A stretch of 64,000 nt of DNA from F23-B02 sp963613665 (lineage in GTDB: Bacteria; Bacillota; Clostridia; Oscillospirales; Oscillospiraceae): NCBI GenBank assembly GCA_963613665.1, contig CAVEAL010000010.1, forward strand, positions 1-64,000, written 5' to 3'. The notes under the pieces were generated by a model. That model was not told where the DNA came from. It made no database searches and was given only the letters and a program-made list of their open reading frames with translations. How positions within the stretch are numbered: the stretch's first letter is position 1; each line of letters starts with the position of its first letter. The translations under genes were made by a program, and so were the position numbers. Of the stretch, positions 55,726 to 64,000 are shown piece by piece.

Positions 55726-57864
55726 ATGGATGAAACTTCTGTTTTAGATGAAATACCGGCCGAAAAAACGGCCAATGCGGTGAAAAAAGGCCGCAGCGGC
55801 AGGCATTCCAAGCCGCCCCGTGGCGGTAAAAAGAGAAGCGGCGGCAAAAAAGGACTGAAGATCGCGCTGGGCATCATACTCGTGCTCGCGGCGCTGGCTG
55901 CCGTGTTTGTCTTCGTCGTTTACGGCGGACGGCATTTGTACCTGCGCACCGAGCTCGGCAGCGGAACGCCCGAGGCCTCGGCGTTTATGAAGAACGGCGC
56001 GGAGGCGAGCTATGTCGGCGACGTTGATGTCAGCACGAGCAGGGAGGGCACCTACATACTCAAGGTGCTCAGCGGCGGCAAGCTGCGCCCGGAGCTTCTC
56101 ATCGTGCGCGACACGAAGGCTCCGACGGCGGAAAACACAGAGAAGCAGATAAGCGTTGACGTGAGCTCCCTCACGCCCGAGGAGGCACTCGGCGAGATAA
56201 AGGATGCATCCGAGTTTACCGCAGTCTGGGAAAAGGAGCCGAGCTACGGCGAGGCCGGCAGCTATGATTGCAGCATAAAGCTCGAGGACGCCTGCGGCAA
56301 CAAATGCACGGCAAAGCTCACCGTCAAGGTGCTCGGCCTTGTCGAGGTGCTCGAGCACGAGGCCGGCGATCCGCGCCCGACGCTTGACGATTTTATGGTC
56401 GTTGAGCGCGACGACGCAAAGTTTGTCACCGATCTTGACGATATCACATGGGATAAGCTCGGCGACTACGAGATACAGGCGGAGTTTGACGGCAAGACCT
56501 ATACTTCGACCCTGCGTATCGTCGATACCACCGCACCCGACCCCGACCTGATCCCGACGGCCGTTGTCGCGGGAGAAAAGATCGAGGCCAGTGACCTCGC
56601 TCTCAGCGGCGGCGACGCTACCGAGGTGAGCTATGAGTTCACGTCAGAGCCCGTCGTATCCAAGGTCGGCATCGTCTCCTGCGGAATAAAGGCGACCGAT
56701 GCCGCCGGCAACAGCTCGGAGAAAAAAGGCAAGATCATCGTCTGCGACGTGATAGCGGAGCTCGAGGCATCCATGAGCACCGTCACCGAAAGCGACATTC
56801 TCGCCGCTCTCGGCTCGGAATACGCGGGATACAAGATGGAAAGCACCGCGTTTGAGCGCACCGCTCTGGGCGCGCACGCCGTTGTCTTCTCGAAAGATAA
56901 CGAAAAGCTCACCGTCGGTGTCGTCATAAAGGACACAACGCCGCCCGCTGCCGAGGGCATCGACTGCCGGTGCAGCACCGGCTACTACTGCGAGCCGATA
57001 AAATTCGTGACCAACATCTCCGATATGTCAAGGGTCACGGCAAAGTTCGTAAACGAGCCCGACTGGAGCGTTGAGGGTGAACAGGAGGTTCAGATCGTGC
57101 TCTCCGACCGCTTCGGAAACGAGACGACAGTGAACGCCAAGGCGGTCATATCGCCCGACAAGACCGCGCCCGTCATCTACGCCGCACGCGACAGATACTG
57201 CTACGTCGGCGATGCCGTGTCCTACTTCAAGGAGATCTTTGCCGAGGACAACGCAGATCCCGAGCCGGAGCTGACCGTTGATAAGTCCAAGGTCGATGCA
57301 AAAACGGCCGGCACCTACGACGTCACCTACACGGCAGCCGACCGCGAGGGCAACACCTCGTCCGTGACGGTTAAGTTTACCTTCATCGAAAAGAAGGTCA
57401 GCGACGAGCAGCTCAATGAGGTCGTAGACAAGATCATCGGCGAGATACTCACCGACGATATGACAGTCGCCGAGCAGGCTGCCGCCATATACGACTACTG
57501 CTATAAAAACATTCTCTATACCGGCACGTCCGACAAGACCGACTGGCAGAGCGAGGCCTACCGCGGCCTGACCGAGGGCGTGGGCGACTGCTTTACCTTC
57601 TATTCGTCGAGCTATGCGCTTTTGCAGAGGATAGACTGCCAGGTGCTCAGCGTCGAGCGCCTTAACGGAAAAACGCAGCACTTCTGGTGCCTTGTGAACC
57701 TCGGCACGGGCTGGTACCATTTTGATACCTGCAACGTCGGCCCGCAGAACCTGTACTGCTTCATGAAAACGAGCGAGGAGCTTATGCAGTACAGCCAGCA
57801 GTACTGGCGCTTTGACACGACGCTGTATCCGGCGGTCGAGACCGTACCGTATTCGATGAACTGA
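55726..57864 (+). CDS. Membrane-anchored Ig-like protein with transglutaminase-like domain
   Basis: A 712-residue protein. A basic N-terminus (KPPRGGKKRSGGKKGLK) precedes one membrane helix at about residues 44-66, so most of the chain is outside. It has several Ig/HYR-like repeats, recognisable by DTTAPDPD, DTTPPAAEG and DKTAPVIYAARD junctions. A C-terminal transglutaminase/protease-like domain follows: Cys in GVGDCFTFYSSSYALL, His in KTQHFWCLVNL, Asp in GWYHFDTC. The catalytic triad looks intact. It is the first gene of a seven-gene operon with a DltA-like ligase 2 bases downstream. It may cross-link or cut surface proteins or peptides; the substrate is unknown. Confidence 0.88.
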   Translation: MDETSVLDEIPAEKTANAVKKGRSGRHSKPPRGGKKRSGGKKGLKIALGIILVLAALAAVFVFVVYGGRHLYLRTELGSGTPEASAFMKNGAEASYVGDVDVSTSREGTYILKVLSGGKLRPELLIVRDTKAPTAENTEKQISVDVSSLTPEEALGEIKDASEFTAVWEKEPSYGEAGSYDCSIKLEDACGNKCTAKLTVKVLGLVEVLEHEAGDPRPTLDDFMVVERDDAKFVTDLDDITWDKLGDYEIQAEFDGKTYTSTLRIVDTTAPDPDLIPTAVVAGEKIEASDLALSGGDATEVSYEFTSEPVVSKVGIVSCGIKATDAAGNSSEKKGKIIVCDVIAELEASMSTVTESDILAALGSEYAGYKMESTAFERTALGAHAVVFSKDNEKLTVGVVIKDTTPPAAEGIDCRCSTGYYCEPIKFVTNISDMSRVTAKFVNEPDWSVEGEQEVQIVLSDRFGNETTVNAKAVISPDKTAPVIYAARDRYCYVGDAVSYFKEIFAEDNADPEPELTVDKSKVDAKTAGTYDVTYTAADREGNTSSVTVKFTFIEKKVSDEQLNEVVDKIIGEILTDDMTVAEQAAAIYDYCYKNILYTGTSDKTDWQSEAYRGLTEGVGDCFTFYSSSYALLQRIDCQVLSVERLNGKTQHFWCLVNLGTGWYHFDTCNVGPQNLYCFMKTSEELMQYSQQYWRFDTTLYPAVETVPYSMN

Positions 57865-57866
57865 AA

Positions 57867-59369
57867 ATGAAAAACGTACTTGAATTTTTGGAAAAAACAG
57901 CGCCGCTATACGGCGATAAGACCGCCTTTTCCGACGGAGAGGAGAGCCTGAGCTTTTCGGAGCTTCTGAGCCTCTCCCGCGCCGGAGGCTCCGCGCTCAT
58001 AAGCAGGGGGCTTAAAAACGAGCCCGTCGCGGTGTTCATGAAAAAAGCGCCGAAAACCGTCGCCGCGTTTTTCGCGGTGCTCTATGCCGGCTGCTGCTAC
58101 GTTCCGTTGGATGCGTCCATGCCGCTGTACAGGCTGCAAATGATATTGCGGCGCCTGAACCCGCGGGCGGTCGTCTGCGACGAAAGCTCACGCGAGCTTG
58201 CCGAGCGTCTTATGCCGGAGGGCAGCGTCATAGAGGCCCCGGAGCTGTTCGCCGCGCAGGAAAACGCCGATGAGCTGAGCGCCGTGCGTGCGCAGAGCAT
58301 CGACACGGACCCCGCGTATATCGTCTTTACCTCCGGCAGTACCGGCGTTCCCAAGGGCGTCACCGGCAGCCACAGGGCGGTCATAGACTATGCAAACGCC
58401 CTGTGCCCAGTCATCGGCGCGGATGAAAACAGCGTTTTCGCCATGCAGGTGCCGCTGTATGTCGATGCCTGCATGAAGGAGCTGCTGTCGGTCATAAAAT
58501 GCGGCTCGACGGCCTATCTCATGCAGCAGAGCCTGTTTATGATGCCGCTCAGAGCGGTGGAGTTTCTGAACAGGTATAGGGTCAACACCCTGTGCTGGGT
58601 GGCCTCGGCGCTGACGATAATATCCGGCCTCGGCGCGTTCGAGGAGCTGAGACCGCAGTATATAAAAACGGTCTGCTTCGGCAGCGAGGTGTTCCCCGTA
58701 AAGCAGCTGCGGCTCTGGCAGGAGGCCTGCCCCGGTGCAAAATTTATTAATCTCTACGGTCCGACGGAGGCCACCGGAATGTCCTTTTACTTCGTCGTTG
58801 ACCGCGAGTTTGAGGACTCCGAGCCCATTCCGGTCGGACGGCCCTTTGACAACACGGGCTTTATGCTCCTGAGAGACGACGATACGCAGGCCTCCCCCGG
58901 CGAAACGGGCGAGATCTGCATACGCGGTACGGCGCTCACGCACGGATATTTTGACGATCCCGAGCGCACCGCGGCGGCCTTCACGCAGAACCCGCTCAAT
59001 CCGCATTATCCCGAGCTCATATACCGCACGGGCGATCTCGGCAGACTCAACGTGCGCGGCGAGCTGGTGTTCGTCTCGCGCAAGGATCACCAGATAAAAA
59101 ACATGGGACACCGCGTCGAGCTCGGCGAGATAGAGGCCTGCGCCGACGGCTGCGAGGGAGTTGTGCGCTCATGCTGCCTTTTCAATAAGGAAAAGGGAAA
59201 GCTGTTTATGTTTTATATGGGGCAGACCGACGAAAAAACGCTCGGCCGCTACCTCAGAGCAATGCTGCCGAGATATATGCAGCCGTCGGGGATAAGGCGG
59301 CTGGACGCTATGCCGCTGCTGGAAAACGGCAAGATAGACAGAAATTCATTATTACAAACGGAGATGTGA
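57867..59369 (+). CDS. DltA-like amino acid adenylating ligase
   Basis: A 500-residue adenylation enzyme that would activate an amino acid with ATP and load it on the carrier protein encoded next. Motifs: FTSGSTGVPKGV (A3), YVDACMKEL (A4, with the Asp that holds an alpha-amino group), NLYGPTEAT (A5), YRTGDLG (A7) and ENGKIDR (A10). Length matches DltA. At the position where DltA enzymes have FCGE, whose Cys lines the D-alanine pocket (from memory of the B. cereus enzyme), this protein has FGSE. The substrate may therefore be D-alanine or another amino acid. Confidence 0.9.
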   Translation: MKNVLEFLEKTAPLYGDKTAFSDGEESLSFSELLSLSRAGGSALISRGLKNEPVAVFMKKAPKTVAAFFAVLYAGCCYVPLDASMPLYRLQMILRRLNPRAVVCDESSRELAERLMPEGSVIEAPELFAAQENADELSAVRAQSIDTDPAYIVFTSGSTGVPKGVTGSHRAVIDYANALCPVIGADENSVFAMQVPLYVDACMKELLSVIKCGSTAYLMQQSLFMMPLRAVEFLNRYRVNTLCWVASALTIISGLGAFEELRPQYIKTVCFGSEVFPVKQLRLWQEACPGAKFINLYGPTEATGMSFYFVVDREFEDSEPIPVGRPFDNTGFMLLRDDDTQASPGETGEICIRGTALTHGYFDDPERTAAAFTQNPLNPHYPELIYRTGDLGRLNVRGELVFVSRKDHQIKNMGHRVELGEIEACADGCEGVVRSCCLFNKEKGKLFMFYMGQTDEKTLGRYLRAMLPRYMQPSGIRRLDAMPLLENGKIDRNSLLQTEM

Positions 59370-59371
59370 CC

Positions 59372-59599
59372 ATGGACGAAATTCTTGAAATACTCGACGG
59401 CCTCGGCCTTGACGTTGACTTTGAAAACTGCACGACGCTGATAGACGACGGCATACTCGAAAGCCTCGATATCGTGACCGTTATAGCCGAGCTCTCGGAC
59501 GCTTTTGACATCACCATTCCCGCGCGCGATATAGTTCCCGAGAACTTCAATTCCGCAGAGGCCATGCTGAACATGGTAAACCGCCTGCTTGACGAGTAA
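59372..59599 (+). CDS. Acyl/peptidyl carrier protein (DltC-like)
   Basis: A 75-residue four-helix carrier. The phosphopantetheine Ser is in DGILESLDIVTVIAEL near residue 34. GGAG lies 8 bases before the ATG at 59372; a GTG two codons earlier overlaps the ligase stop. It should carry the amino acid from the ligase to the membrane acyltransferase encoded next. Confidence 0.92.
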   Translation: MDEILEILDGLGLDVDFENCTTLIDDGILESLDIVTVIAELSDAFDITIPARDIVPENFNSAEAMLNMVNRLLDE

Positions 59600-59602
59600 G
59601 CC

Positions 59603-61186
59603 GTGCTGTTTACATCCTATGGCTTCATAGCCTTTCTCGCGGCGCTGTTTGTGCTGTATTATATAATACCGAAGCGCTTTCAGTGGCTGCTGCTCCTTGC
59701 CGCCGACCTGCTGTTTTATGCCTGCGCCGGCTGGAAGGGACTGTGCTTTATGGCGGCGACGGTCATCGCCTCATGGGCCGCCGCAAACCTCATGGGCGCG
59801 TCGCTTTCCGCGCAGAAGGCGTATCTTTCCTCACAGGAGGGCAGGGCGCTCGAGCGGGAAAAGCGCAGGGAATACAAAAAACGCTGCGAAAAGCGCCGCA
59901 AGGCCATATTCGTGCTGGCGCTTCTTGCCGACCTCGGCATACTTGCAGCGCTCAAATACACAAACTTCATCATAAATAATGTAAACACCCTGTTTTCCGC
60001 CGGTATTGCATCGGTCGATTGGGTGCTGCCGCTGGGCATATCGTTTTACACCTTCCAGACCGTCAGCTATGTCATCGACGTGTACTGGGAAAAGATCGAG
60101 CCAGAGAAAAACATACTGCGCGTTGCGCTCTTTACGTCATTTTTCCCGCTGCTCATTCAGGGACCCATATCGCGCTACGGCGACCTGAAGGAAACGCTTT
60201 ACGCCGAGCATAAGGCCGACTTTAAGCAGATATCCTTCGGACTTCAGCGCATACTCTGGGGCTATTTCAAAAAGCTCGTCATTGCCGACAGGCTGCTCGT
60301 CGCGGTGACGGCTCTGTGCGGCGACCCGACGGCATACACGGGCGCATATGTGTTCATAGGCGCTGTGCTGTATGCAGCCGAGCTCTACGCCGATTTCACC
60401 GGCGGCATAGACATAACCATAGGCACTGCGCAGGTTCTGGGCATAAAGGTTCGGGAGAACTTCATCCGCCCGTATTTTTCGCGCAATATCGCCGAATACT
60501 GGCGGCGCTGGCATATCTCGATGGGCACATGGTTCAAGGACTATATCTTCTACCCGCTGTCCGTTGCGCCGTGGCTTCTGAAGCTCTCAAAGTCAGCGCG
60601 CAAAAAAGTGTCCGGGGGCTTTGGCAGAAAGCTGCCGGTCTATGTTTCGACGATCGTCACATGGTTTCTCACCGGACTGTGGCACGGCGCTGCGTGGAAC
60701 TTCGTCGTGTGGGGACTTTTGAACGCGTTCTTCATCCTGCTTGCCGAGGAGTTCAAGCCACTGTCGCAGCGCTTTCGCGCAAAGCACGAAAAGCTCGTGT
60801 CCGGCTTCGGTTACAGGGTGTTTGAAACGCTCAGGACCTTTCTTCTCATGTGCTCGCTGCGCATTCTTGACTGCTATCGTGACGTAGGCGTGTCGTTTCG
60901 CGCACTGGGAACGGTGTTCACGGAGCTTAACTGGCGCGAGGCCTTTTCCGGAACGCTTTTGCAGCTGGGTCTGACGGCTGCGGATTACACCGTTGCCTTT
61001 GCGGGCGTTGCGGTCATGTTCGCCGTCTCCTGCGTGCAGGAAAGAAACGGCAGCGTGCGCGAGCTTCTCTGGAAAAAGCCCGTTTTGAGCTATGCCCTGT
61101 TCTTCGTGCTCGCCCTCGCGGTGCTCACCTTCGGCGCATACGGCGTGGGCTACGACGCGTCGCAGTTTATCTATAATCAGTTCTGA
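59603..61186 (+). CDS. MBOAT-family membrane acyltransferase (AlgI/DltB-like)
   Basis: A 527-residue membrane protein with many helices, starting with GTG at 59603. Family segments: SFYTFQTVSYVIDVYWEKIE, QGPISRYGDL, and FLTGLWHGAAWNFVVWGLLN with the conserved membrane His. It is longer than DltB and more like AlgI/PatA. It would move the carrier-bound group across the membrane onto an outer acceptor. It lies between carrier and SGNH-like genes. Confidence 0.92.
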   Translation: MLFTSYGFIAFLAALFVLYYIIPKRFQWLLLLAADLLFYACAGWKGLCFMAATVIASWAAANLMGASLSAQKAYLSSQEGRALEREKRREYKKRCEKRRKAIFVLALLADLGILAALKYTNFIINNVNTLFSAGIASVDWVLPLGISFYTFQTVSYVIDVYWEKIEPEKNILRVALFTSFFPLLIQGPISRYGDLKETLYAEHKADFKQISFGLQRILWGYFKKLVIADRLLVAVTALCGDPTAYTGAYVFIGAVLYAAELYADFTGGIDITIGTAQVLGIKVRENFIRPYFSRNIAEYWRRWHISMGTWFKDYIFYPLSVAPWLLKLSKSARKKVSGGFGRKLPVYVSTIVTWFLTGLWHGAAWNFVVWGLLNAFFILLAEEFKPLSQRFRAKHEKLVSGFGYRVFETLRTFLLMCSLRILDCYRDVGVSFRALGTVFTELNWREAFSGTLLQLGLTAADYTVAFAGVAVMFAVSCVQERNGSVRELLWKKPVLSYALFFVLALAVLTFGAYGVGYDASQFIYNQF

Positions 61187-61194
61187 GGCACAAA

Positions 61195-62283
61195 ATGAGC
61201 AAAAAAAGCAATAAAAAACTGCATATAATATGCCTTGTGCTGTTTATCGTGCTGCTGTGCGCGGCCCTGTGGCTGCTGGGCAGGATATTCGAGCCGAAAT
61301 ATATGTCAGGCGTCCTTGAGGGTGCGATGACGCGCGAATATTATGAGGAGGATAACCCGCATGACGTGATATTCATCGGCGACTGCGAGGTCTATGAGAA
61401 CTTCTCTCCCGTCACGATGTGGGAGGAAAGAGGCATAACGAGCTATATCCGCGGCTCCGCGCAGCAGCTCATATGGCAGTCGTACTACCTGCTCGAGGAG
61501 GTCTTTGAGCGCGAGAGCCCGAAGGTCGTGGTATACAACGTGCAGTCGATGAAGTATGACACGCCGCAGAGCGAGGCCTACAACCGCATGACCATAGACG
61601 GTATGCCGCTGTCGCAGCACAAGATAGACGCGATAAGGGCCTCCGCGACCGAGGATGAGGAGCTTATAAGCTATCTGATCCCGTTCCTGCGCTATCATTC
61701 GCGCTGGTCGGAGCTGACGAGTGAGGACTTTGAGTACGCCTTTCGCCGCGACCCCGTGACAATTGCGGGCTATCTCATGCGCGCGGATGTTGAGCCCATG
61801 ACCAAGCTCCCCACCGCGCCGGTACTGGACGACTATACGATCGGCGATACCTGCTGGGAATACCTTGACAAAATGCAGAAGCTGTGCGATGCTAACGGAG
61901 CAAAGCTCGTGCTCATAAAATCGCCGAGCCTGTGGCCGCACTGGTATGACGAGTGGGACGGTCAGATCAGCGCCTATGCCGCCGAACACGGCCTTGATTA
62001 CATAAATCTCTTGAACGTATCCGACGAGATCGGCATTGACATGCAGACCGATACCTATGACGGCGGCCTGCACCTGAATGTTTACGGAGCGGAAAAGCTC
62101 TCGCGCTATTTTGCGGATATCCTTGCGGAGGACTACGGCGTGCCCGACCGGAGAAGCGACGAAGCGCTCGCTGCCGACTGGGCGGATAAGTGCGGGGCAT
62201 ACTATGAGCTCCTGGCCGCGCAGAAGGCCGAGCTTGAGGAATACGGCTATCTTAAAAGCTGGACATTGGGGGACGAAAAATGA
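61195..62283 (+). CDS. DltD/AlgX-like SGNH-fold membrane protein with Cys at the nucleophile position
   Basis: A 362-residue protein with one N-terminal membrane helix (HIICLVLFIVLLCAALWLLG) and an outside domain. The first SGNH block reads VIFIGDCEVYENFSP: GDC in place of GDS. The last block, DGGLHLNVYGAEKLSRYF, keeps the Asp and His. The gene follows the MBOAT gene by 8 bases. By position it is the final transferase of the system, and the Cys could serve as nucleophile. No direct proof of function can be read from sequence. Confidence 0.82.
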   Translation: MSKKSNKKLHIICLVLFIVLLCAALWLLGRIFEPKYMSGVLEGAMTREYYEEDNPHDVIFIGDCEVYENFSPVTMWEERGITSYIRGSAQQLIWQSYYLLEEVFERESPKVVVYNVQSMKYDTPQSEAYNRMTIDGMPLSQHKIDAIRASATEDEELISYLIPFLRYHSRWSELTSEDFEYAFRRDPVTIAGYLMRADVEPMTKLPTAPVLDDYTIGDTCWEYLDKMQKLCDANGAKLVLIKSPSLWPHWYDEWDGQISAYAAEHGLDYINLLNVSDEIGIDMQTDTYDGGLHLNVYGAEKLSRYFADILAEDYGVPDRRSDEALAADWADKCGAYYELLAAQKAELEEYGYLKSWTLGDEK

Positions 62284-62813
62284 AAAAAATAATTGCAGCG
62301 ATCCTTGCCGCGGCGTGCGCATTTGCGCTGTGCGCCTGCGGAGACACCGCAGAAGAAAATACCGGTGCCGTGCAGACCGAATACAAGGCCGATTACGGCC
62401 GGCTGTACTACGCCTCGGGCGATGTGAAGTTCGGCATACTCGACCCCGCAGAGACCGTCCTTGCGGCCCTCGGCGAGCCTGCCGGAACCTTCGAGTCCGA
62501 CAGCTGCGCGTATCAGGGCAAGGACATGTTCTATTACTACGACGGATTTGAGCTGCTCGTAAACGATGTTGACGGCACAGAGCGCGTCACGGGCATCACC
62601 ATTGCCGACGACACGGTTTCAAATCCGCAGGGAGTGAAGATCGGCATGAAAATCGATGAGGCGCTCGCGCTCATGGACGGCATAGAGTACACGCAGTCGG
62701 GCGATACATACAAATTCACCGTCGGCTCGACTCTGTTCAGGCTTCAGGCCGACACCGACGGCACCGTCAAGGCCGCCGAGTACTCTGTCGCCGCAAACGA
62801 CAGCGGAGAATGA
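62280..62813 (+). CDS. Hypothetical lipoprotein
   Basis: A 177-residue lipoprotein (signal peptide, lipobox ALCAC). The mature part is acidic, with an N-terminal stretch of polar residues and two similar alpha/beta halves (VLAALGEPAGTFESDSCAYQ; ALALMDGIEYTQSGDTYKF), reminiscent of SmpA/BamE-like or PepSY-like small folds. I do not recognise its function. It overlaps the SGNH gene by 4 bases and is therefore part of the operon. Confidence 0.8.
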   Translation: MKKIIAAILAAACAFALCACGDTAEENTGAVQTEYKADYGRLYYASGDVKFGILDPAETVLAALGEPAGTFESDSCAYQGKDMFYYYDGFELLVNDVDGTERVTGITIADDTVSNPQGVKIGMKIDEALALMDGIEYTQSGDTYKFTVGSTLFRLQADTDGTVKAAEYSVAANDSGE

Positions 62814-62821
62814 GGTGCGCC

Positions 62822-63796
62822 ATGCCGGAATATAAGAAAATGAAGCTCGAGGACGTTTTTGCCGATATAGAAAAGATAATGGGCTCGCCCCTGTCTGACA
62901 CCGAAAAAAGCGCCGAGCTGCGCAAAAAAGGCGCGGCCGCCTACGATAACGAGGACGACCCCGCAGCCGCTGCATATTACGACGAGGCGATAGCCCTCGG
63001 CTGCGTTGAGGCCGAGCTGCTGCCGGAGCTGCTGTTCCGCTGCGGCGTGAGCTTTGCAAAGCTGGACGGCACAAAGTCATTTGACTTTTTAAAGCGCGCC
63101 GCCGAGCTCGGCCACGTCAAGGCTATGCTCAACCTCGCCGTGTGCTATCAGAAGGGCGCGGGCACGTCAAGGAACGAAAAGGAGTGCTACAGATGGGCGC
63201 TCATGGCGGCGGATGCCGGAGACGTCGAGGCGATGTATATCTGTGCGCTGTGCTCCGAGCAGGGCTTCGGCACGAAGAAAAATCCGGAGGAGGCCTTTGC
63301 ACGCTTCAAGCGTGCCGCCGAGGCCGGAGTGGTCGATGCCATGTATAAGACCGCACTCAACCACGACCGCGGCGAGGGAACCTTCCCGAATCCGCAGGCT
63401 GCGTTTGAGTGGTTCAAGAACGCGGCCGAGATGGGACATCCCGACGCTCAGCACGATCTTGCCGTGTGCTACGCAAACGGCGACGGCACCATGGCAGACC
63501 CCGCCGAGGCCTTCCGCTGGATGAAGCAGTCGGCCGAAAACGGCAATGTTGACGCCATGCGCCTTGCCGGCGGCTGCTATTATAACGGCTTCGGCGTGAA
63601 GGAAAACCCGAAAAAGGCCTTTGAGCTGTTCAAAAAAGCCGCCGGGCTCGGCGACGTTGACTGTATGCGCATGACCGGCGACTGCTACGCCCTCGGCAGC
63701 GGCGTAAAGCAGAACCGCGACGAGGCAATGCGCTGGTACCGCGCAGCCGCGGAGCACGGCGACATGGATTCCCGTGAAATGATGGAAGAATATTAA
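62822..63796 (+). CDS. Sel1-repeat (TPR-like) protein
   Basis: A 324-residue soluble protein with about seven Sel1 repeats from residue 80 on (AMLNLAVCYQKGAGTSRNEK, AQHDLAVCYANGDGTMADPA, AMRLAGGCYYNGFGVKENPK). These act as scaffolds for protein contacts. No signal peptide. The ATG at 62822 follows GAGGTG; an ATG at 62810 overlaps the lipoprotein stop. It is the last gene of the envelope operon, but no partner can be named. Confidence 0.88.
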   Translation: MPEYKKMKLEDVFADIEKIMGSPLSDTEKSAELRKKGAAAYDNEDDPAAAAYYDEAIALGCVEAELLPELLFRCGVSFAKLDGTKSFDFLKRAAELGHVKAMLNLAVCYQKGAGTSRNEKECYRWALMAADAGDVEAMYICALCSEQGFGTKKNPEEAFARFKRAAEAGVVDAMYKTALNHDRGEGTFPNPQAAFEWFKNAAEMGHPDAQHDLAVCYANGDGTMADPAEAFRWMKQSAENGNVDAMRLAGGCYYNGFGVKENPKKAFELFKKAAGLGDVDCMRMTGDCYALGSGVKQNRDEAMRWYRAAAEHGDMDSREMMEEY

Positions 63797-63804
63797 TAAA
63801 AATC

Positions 63805-63833
63805 GATCCGGCAGGAATAACTCCTGCCGGATC
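63805..63833. terminator. Terminator of the envelope operon
   Basis: Arms GATCCGGCAGGA and TCCTGCCGGATC, loop ATAAC. The T-run is short (TTCATAT). It sits between convergent genes. Confidence 0.75.
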
Positions 63834-63834
63834 T

Positions 63835-64000
63835 TCATATTGGCCTGTGTAAAATTATGCCGCTCATGTCAGGTATCAGCGATGCGCCCAGCGCCGGCCA
63901 CGGCGACGACAGTGCGTCAAACAGCCCGATCATGATATAGGCGGCGACCGCAAGCAGTGCGGCGATAACGACGACGGCGATAAAGCCTCTGCGTATGTTT
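63835..64000 (-). CDS. Partial membrane protein (C-terminal 54 residues)
   Basis: Read on the minus strand into the window edge: RRGFIAVVVIAALLAVAAYI begins a hydrophobic helix, followed by MIGLFDALSSPWPALGASLI and the stop. Only the C-terminal part is inside the window, so the product cannot be named. Confidence 0.6.
   Translation of the reverse strand, partial: NIRRGFIAVVVIAALLAVAAYIMIGLFDALSSPWPALGASLIPDMSGIILHRPI

Noticed and set aside
1..64000. Prophage, integrated plasmid or transposon
   Set aside because: No integrase, transposase, phage structural gene, att-type duplication or tRNA was seen; gene content is housekeeping or envelope-related.
1..64000. tRNA or rRNA genes
   Set aside because: No cloverleaf with a GGTTCGAATCC-type T arm and no rRNA segments were found by eye; a tRNA scan would settle this.

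Overview
The window looks like a chromosomal segment of a gut-type, anaerobic, moderately GC-rich member of the Clostridia, most like the Oscillospirales. Reasons: the S10-spc-alpha ribosomal cluster in Firmicutes order, T-box and lysine riboswitch leaders, two S-layer-homology (SLH) surface proteins, rubrerythrin beside a Fur/PerR regulator, a type III glutamine synthetase, Clostridia-like lipoproteins, and frequent GGAGG ribosome binding sites with some TTG and GTG starts. No rRNA, tRNA, phage, transposase or CRISPR array was seen.

Layout. 1-13.7 kb is a mixed housekeeping and accessory region: GNAT acetyltransferase, two CobW-family metal GTPases, PerR-like regulator, rubrerythrin, beta-carbonic anhydrase, small alarmone synthetase, an SLH protein, proC, and a three-gene amino-acid ABC importer behind a lysine riboswitch. 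The gaps between these genes are filled with a mosaic family of intergenic repeats and a recurring terminator palindrome. 13.7-26.5 kb holds nitrogen and nucleotide genes (Asn T-box, asnB, type III glutamine synthetase, pyrG, nadE, bioY), then a proline-type symporter divergent from a LysR gene, and the TrkA/TrkH potassium system. 26.5-31.6 kb holds a large SLH protein under an unusual array of 20-bp-phased repeats, a structured intergenic element between duplicated terminators, a candidate type I toxin-antitoxin module, truA and a DUF2156 gene. 31.7-37.6 kb is a compact secA-pgeF-oppA-like-cdd-HTH run. 37.6-53.8 kb is the complete cluster from rpsJ to rplQ, with secY, adk, map, infA, rpmJ and rpoA. 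53.8-64 kb holds a second copy of the structured element, a GreA-like factor, a metal-chelate-binding lipoprotein, and a seven-gene cell-envelope operon (transglutaminase/Ig protein, DltA-like ligase, carrier protein, MBOAT, SGNH-like protein, lipoprotein, Sel1 protein).

How the parts work together. Lysine (riboswitch) and asparagine (T-box) status are read by RNA leaders that control uptake and synthesis. The ribosomal cluster has a promoter with an attenuator-like leader before rpsJ and a second candidate promoter and leader inside it, before rpsH. The envelope operon looks able to activate an amino acid, load it on a carrier, export it and attach it to a surface polymer, but several residues differ from the standard D-alanylation system.

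The most novel-looking signals are: (1) the 27-residue membrane toxin with an opposed RNA and flanking inverted repeats at 29.6-29.95 kb; (2) the element of about 200 bp between duplicated terminators, present twice, with a compensatory base change; (3) the phased repeat array before the 27.1 kb SLH gene; (4) a circularly permuted lysine-type binding protein; (5) the CobW-DUF1980 fusion; (6) the DltA-like envelope operon with a Cys in place of the SGNH Ser. All calls come from reading the sequence by eye. No database search or folding program was run.
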